DNA from: Hexactinellida sp. DTS-2022
Taxonomy: Eukaryota; Porifera; Hexactinellida
Reading direction: 5' to 3'
DNA: 64,000 nt
Assembly: GCA_028753945.1 (NCBI GenBank)
Contig: JAPNXP010000013.1
Location: 4,899,501 to 4,963,500, forward strand
A program made the position numbers and the translations under genes. Shown piece by piece: positions 62,641 to 64,000 of this stretch. The notes beneath the pieces are model-generated. The model saw nothing but the letters and a program-made list of their open reading frames with translations. It ran no database searches and was not told the origin of the DNA. Each line of letters opens with the position of its first letter. Position 1 is the first letter of the stretch.

Positions 62641-63360
62641 ATGGATTTTGATCCAAATCAAATGGAGGGAATTGGCAAGAGCCCAGTTGCTCTTTTCCCG
62701 TATTATTTATCCAAATTCTGCAGCAGAGAATTTGACAAATACGAATCTTGTCTCAGGAAGCATGACAGTCCTGCGAAATGCGAGAAAGAAGGGAGCAATT
62801 CTTCCAACTGTTTTTCTCTTTTCTGGCGAACAATAGGCTCTGAGTGTTTGTCTAATGTCGATAGAGACGCCACCGATGAATCGGGACAGTTTAAAACAGA
62901 ATTTATAAACAGTTTTGATAACTGTCTAAATGCTGTTAGTATCAAAGGTAACTTGGTTGTAACAAAAGCGTTATAATCAGGAATCTTACAATTGTGTTTT
63001 ATAGAATACTCTACAAGTTCCCATCTGGAGTCGCCACTTGATAATTCTCCTTTGAATCTCGATTCAATTCAGGCATCGTGCTCTACAATGGGATTTCTAT
63101 TTTCAAAGAAAAACTGCAGGGATTCATTTGACCGCTATAGAAAGTGTAGAAAATCTTCTGACGTATTTGCCTGTTCGGACGAAGGCCGGGAATTAGCCGT
63201 CCGAACAATGAAGTATTCCAGTTCAGTGGTAACTAGCTGTGTAAATGCGGCTGCTAGTTTGTACCAAGCTAAACTCGGGGAGAATGGAACAGGCCAACCC
63301 CCCTCCGAAATGGAGACTCTCACTCATTTCTATAAATGCCTTTCTTCTTCTAGCAAATAA
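62641..63360 (+). CDS. Twin CX9C (CHCH-type) protein with two modules
   Basis: Best read as two exons, 62641-62947 and 63005-63360, joined across a 57-base GT..AG intron in matching phase, giving 220 residues. The first module has C27-x9-C37 (CSREFDKYESC) and a second CX9C (CEKEGSNSSNC), a coiled-coil-helix layout as in mitochondrial intermembrane-space proteins imported by MIA40. The second module has CRDSFDRYRKC and further cysteines but not a complete second pair, and both modules end with an aromatic-x-x-C-L stretch (FDNCL, FYKCL). Alternatively these are two tandem genes of 111 residues and, from the internal ATG, about 90 residues. No named orthologue is recognised. Confidence 0.6.
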
Positions 63361-63718
63361 TCTGATCACTTATAATTAGTAATTTTATACGGCAGTTTAA
63401 GTTACATTCCCGAATAGGTATACGCGATTCTATTTAATTAATAAATTTTAAATTAATATTTGTAATCACGATTAGTACATGTTGCATTTGATTTACAAAA
63501 ATCATTAAAATATTAGAAGTATCCTGAATTTACCCTAACAACAGATACTGTACATTGGCATTGATTAGCACCTGTAGCTCAATTTATTAGATATCTCATA
63601 GTTGCATACGAATCAGCTCACGATATCTATTGAATAAATATAGACTCCTTATACTGTACTACAGTGCTACTAGACAGAAATACAGTATATAAACAGAGTT
63701 TGCTAGTCACAGATAAGA
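63361..63718. other. AT-rich spacer with TATA box of the C1-domain gene
   Basis: About 360 bases. TATATAAA at 63686-63693 lies 26 bases before the next ATG and fits a core promoter. No gene is seen. Confidence 0.45.
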
Positions 63719-64000
63719 ATGGCTACTTGGGATGCAGAATTTCCTATCAACCCGGACGAAGTGGAACTTCTAAGCCCTATACAATCACCGGATAGTCCGG
63801 TTAGTCCGGGTATCAACACACGCTCTGCTACTCTTTCCAGCAATGTCGTGATCGGAGATCTCCTCATAGTAGCTTCGAATTACAGATTACATCATCAGGA
63901 CGAGGCCTGGCGACAACACAAGTTCATAAAGACTACTTTCTATAAGCCCACCTATTGCCAGCATTGTGCTGACATGATATGGGGGATACACAAACAAGGT
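63719..64000 (+). CDS. C1-domain (phorbol ester/DAG-type) protein, 5' part only
   Basis: An open frame from the ATG at 63719 to the window edge, 94 codons. An acidic/Ser-Pro-rich N-terminus (1-66) is followed by the start of a C1 zinc finger: HKFIKTTFYKPTYCQHC then DMIWGIHKQG, matching H-x12-C-x2-C with the WG-x3-QG turn. This form of C1 occurs in PKC, RasGRP, STAC and chimaerin types, which bind diacylglycerol at membranes or zinc only. What follows is outside the window, so the family cannot be named. Confidence 0.75.
   Translation, partial: MATWDAEFPINPDEVELLSPIQSPDSPVSPGINTRSATLSSNVVIGDLLIVASNYRLHHQDEAWRQHKFIKTTFYKPTYCQHCADMIWGIHKQG

Noticed and set aside
1-64000. Spliced-leader trans-splicing, suggested by acceptors just before some ATGs (NUDT9, ORC1)
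   Set aside because: Most genes here lack such an acceptor and no spliced-leader RNA gene was seen, so ordinary 5' UTR introns are as likely.

Overview
This is nuclear DNA of an animal with a compact genome. About 25 spliced or single-exon protein genes are packed at roughly one per 2.5 kb. Introns have GT..AG borders, coding DNA is clearly more GC-rich than the AT-rich spacers, and there are no operons or ribosome-binding sites. Gene content is metazoan: orthologues of MCC, ARHGEF7 (beta-PIX), a KLHL2/3-like BTB-kelch protein, RNF123, CEP83, FERRY3 (C12orf4), ATG101, OCA2 and ELOVL. Few introns per gene, several single-exon housekeeping genes and abundant CAGT-ended miniature transposons suggest an early-branching lineage such as a sponge. 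That placement is inference; no marker fixes the species. No tRNA, rRNA or CRISPR was seen.

Layout. 1-10.5 kb: a 3'-truncated ankyrin-type gene, PIN1, a convergent pair of acid ceramidase/NAAA-like amidases, FERRY3 and ARHGEF7. 10.8-20 kb: CEP83 (seven exons), an ORC1 with no BAH domain, and NOL10. 21.6-28.3 kb: a KLHL gene whose 4.1 kb intron holds a complete OCA2-like permease gene on the same strand. 29-35 kb: a coiled-coil NHL-repeat gene, ELOVL, and a SMYD gene flanked by an eroded copy of its own locus. 35.7-41.1 kb: RNF123. 41.45-45.8 kb: a long imperfect palindrome carrying two divergently transcribed NHL-repeat genes and, beyond each, a fragment of an SmD3 (SNRPD3) gene with the same frameshift. 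46-57.5 kb: a type II membrane glycoprotein, NDUFV2, ATG101 with an LPCAT-like gene on the opposite strand inside its intron, NUDT9 with GUF1 inside its intron, and a degenerate SDR-like membrane protein. 58.5-64 kb: MCC, a twin-CX9C-type protein, and the 5' end of a C1-domain protein that runs off the window.

The genes do not form one pathway. They are a mix of cell-cycle and centrosome (ORC1, CEP83, PIN1), cytoskeleton/Rho signalling (ARHGEF7, MCC), mitochondrial (NDUFV2, GUF1, NUDT9, CX9C protein), lipid (amidases, ELOVL, LPCAT), ubiquitin (KLHL, RNF123) and autophagy (ATG101) functions. The unusual content is structural: three gene-in-intron arrangements, the NHL palindrome with GGCGCC-rich flanks, a dense set of pogo/Tigger-like MITEs (at least eight families) that sit in introns and sometimes touch splice sites, and three introns in which the 3' splice site region has been duplicated. 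Exon joins given below were derived by eye from splice consensus, reading-frame phase and family knowledge; none was checked by transcript data.
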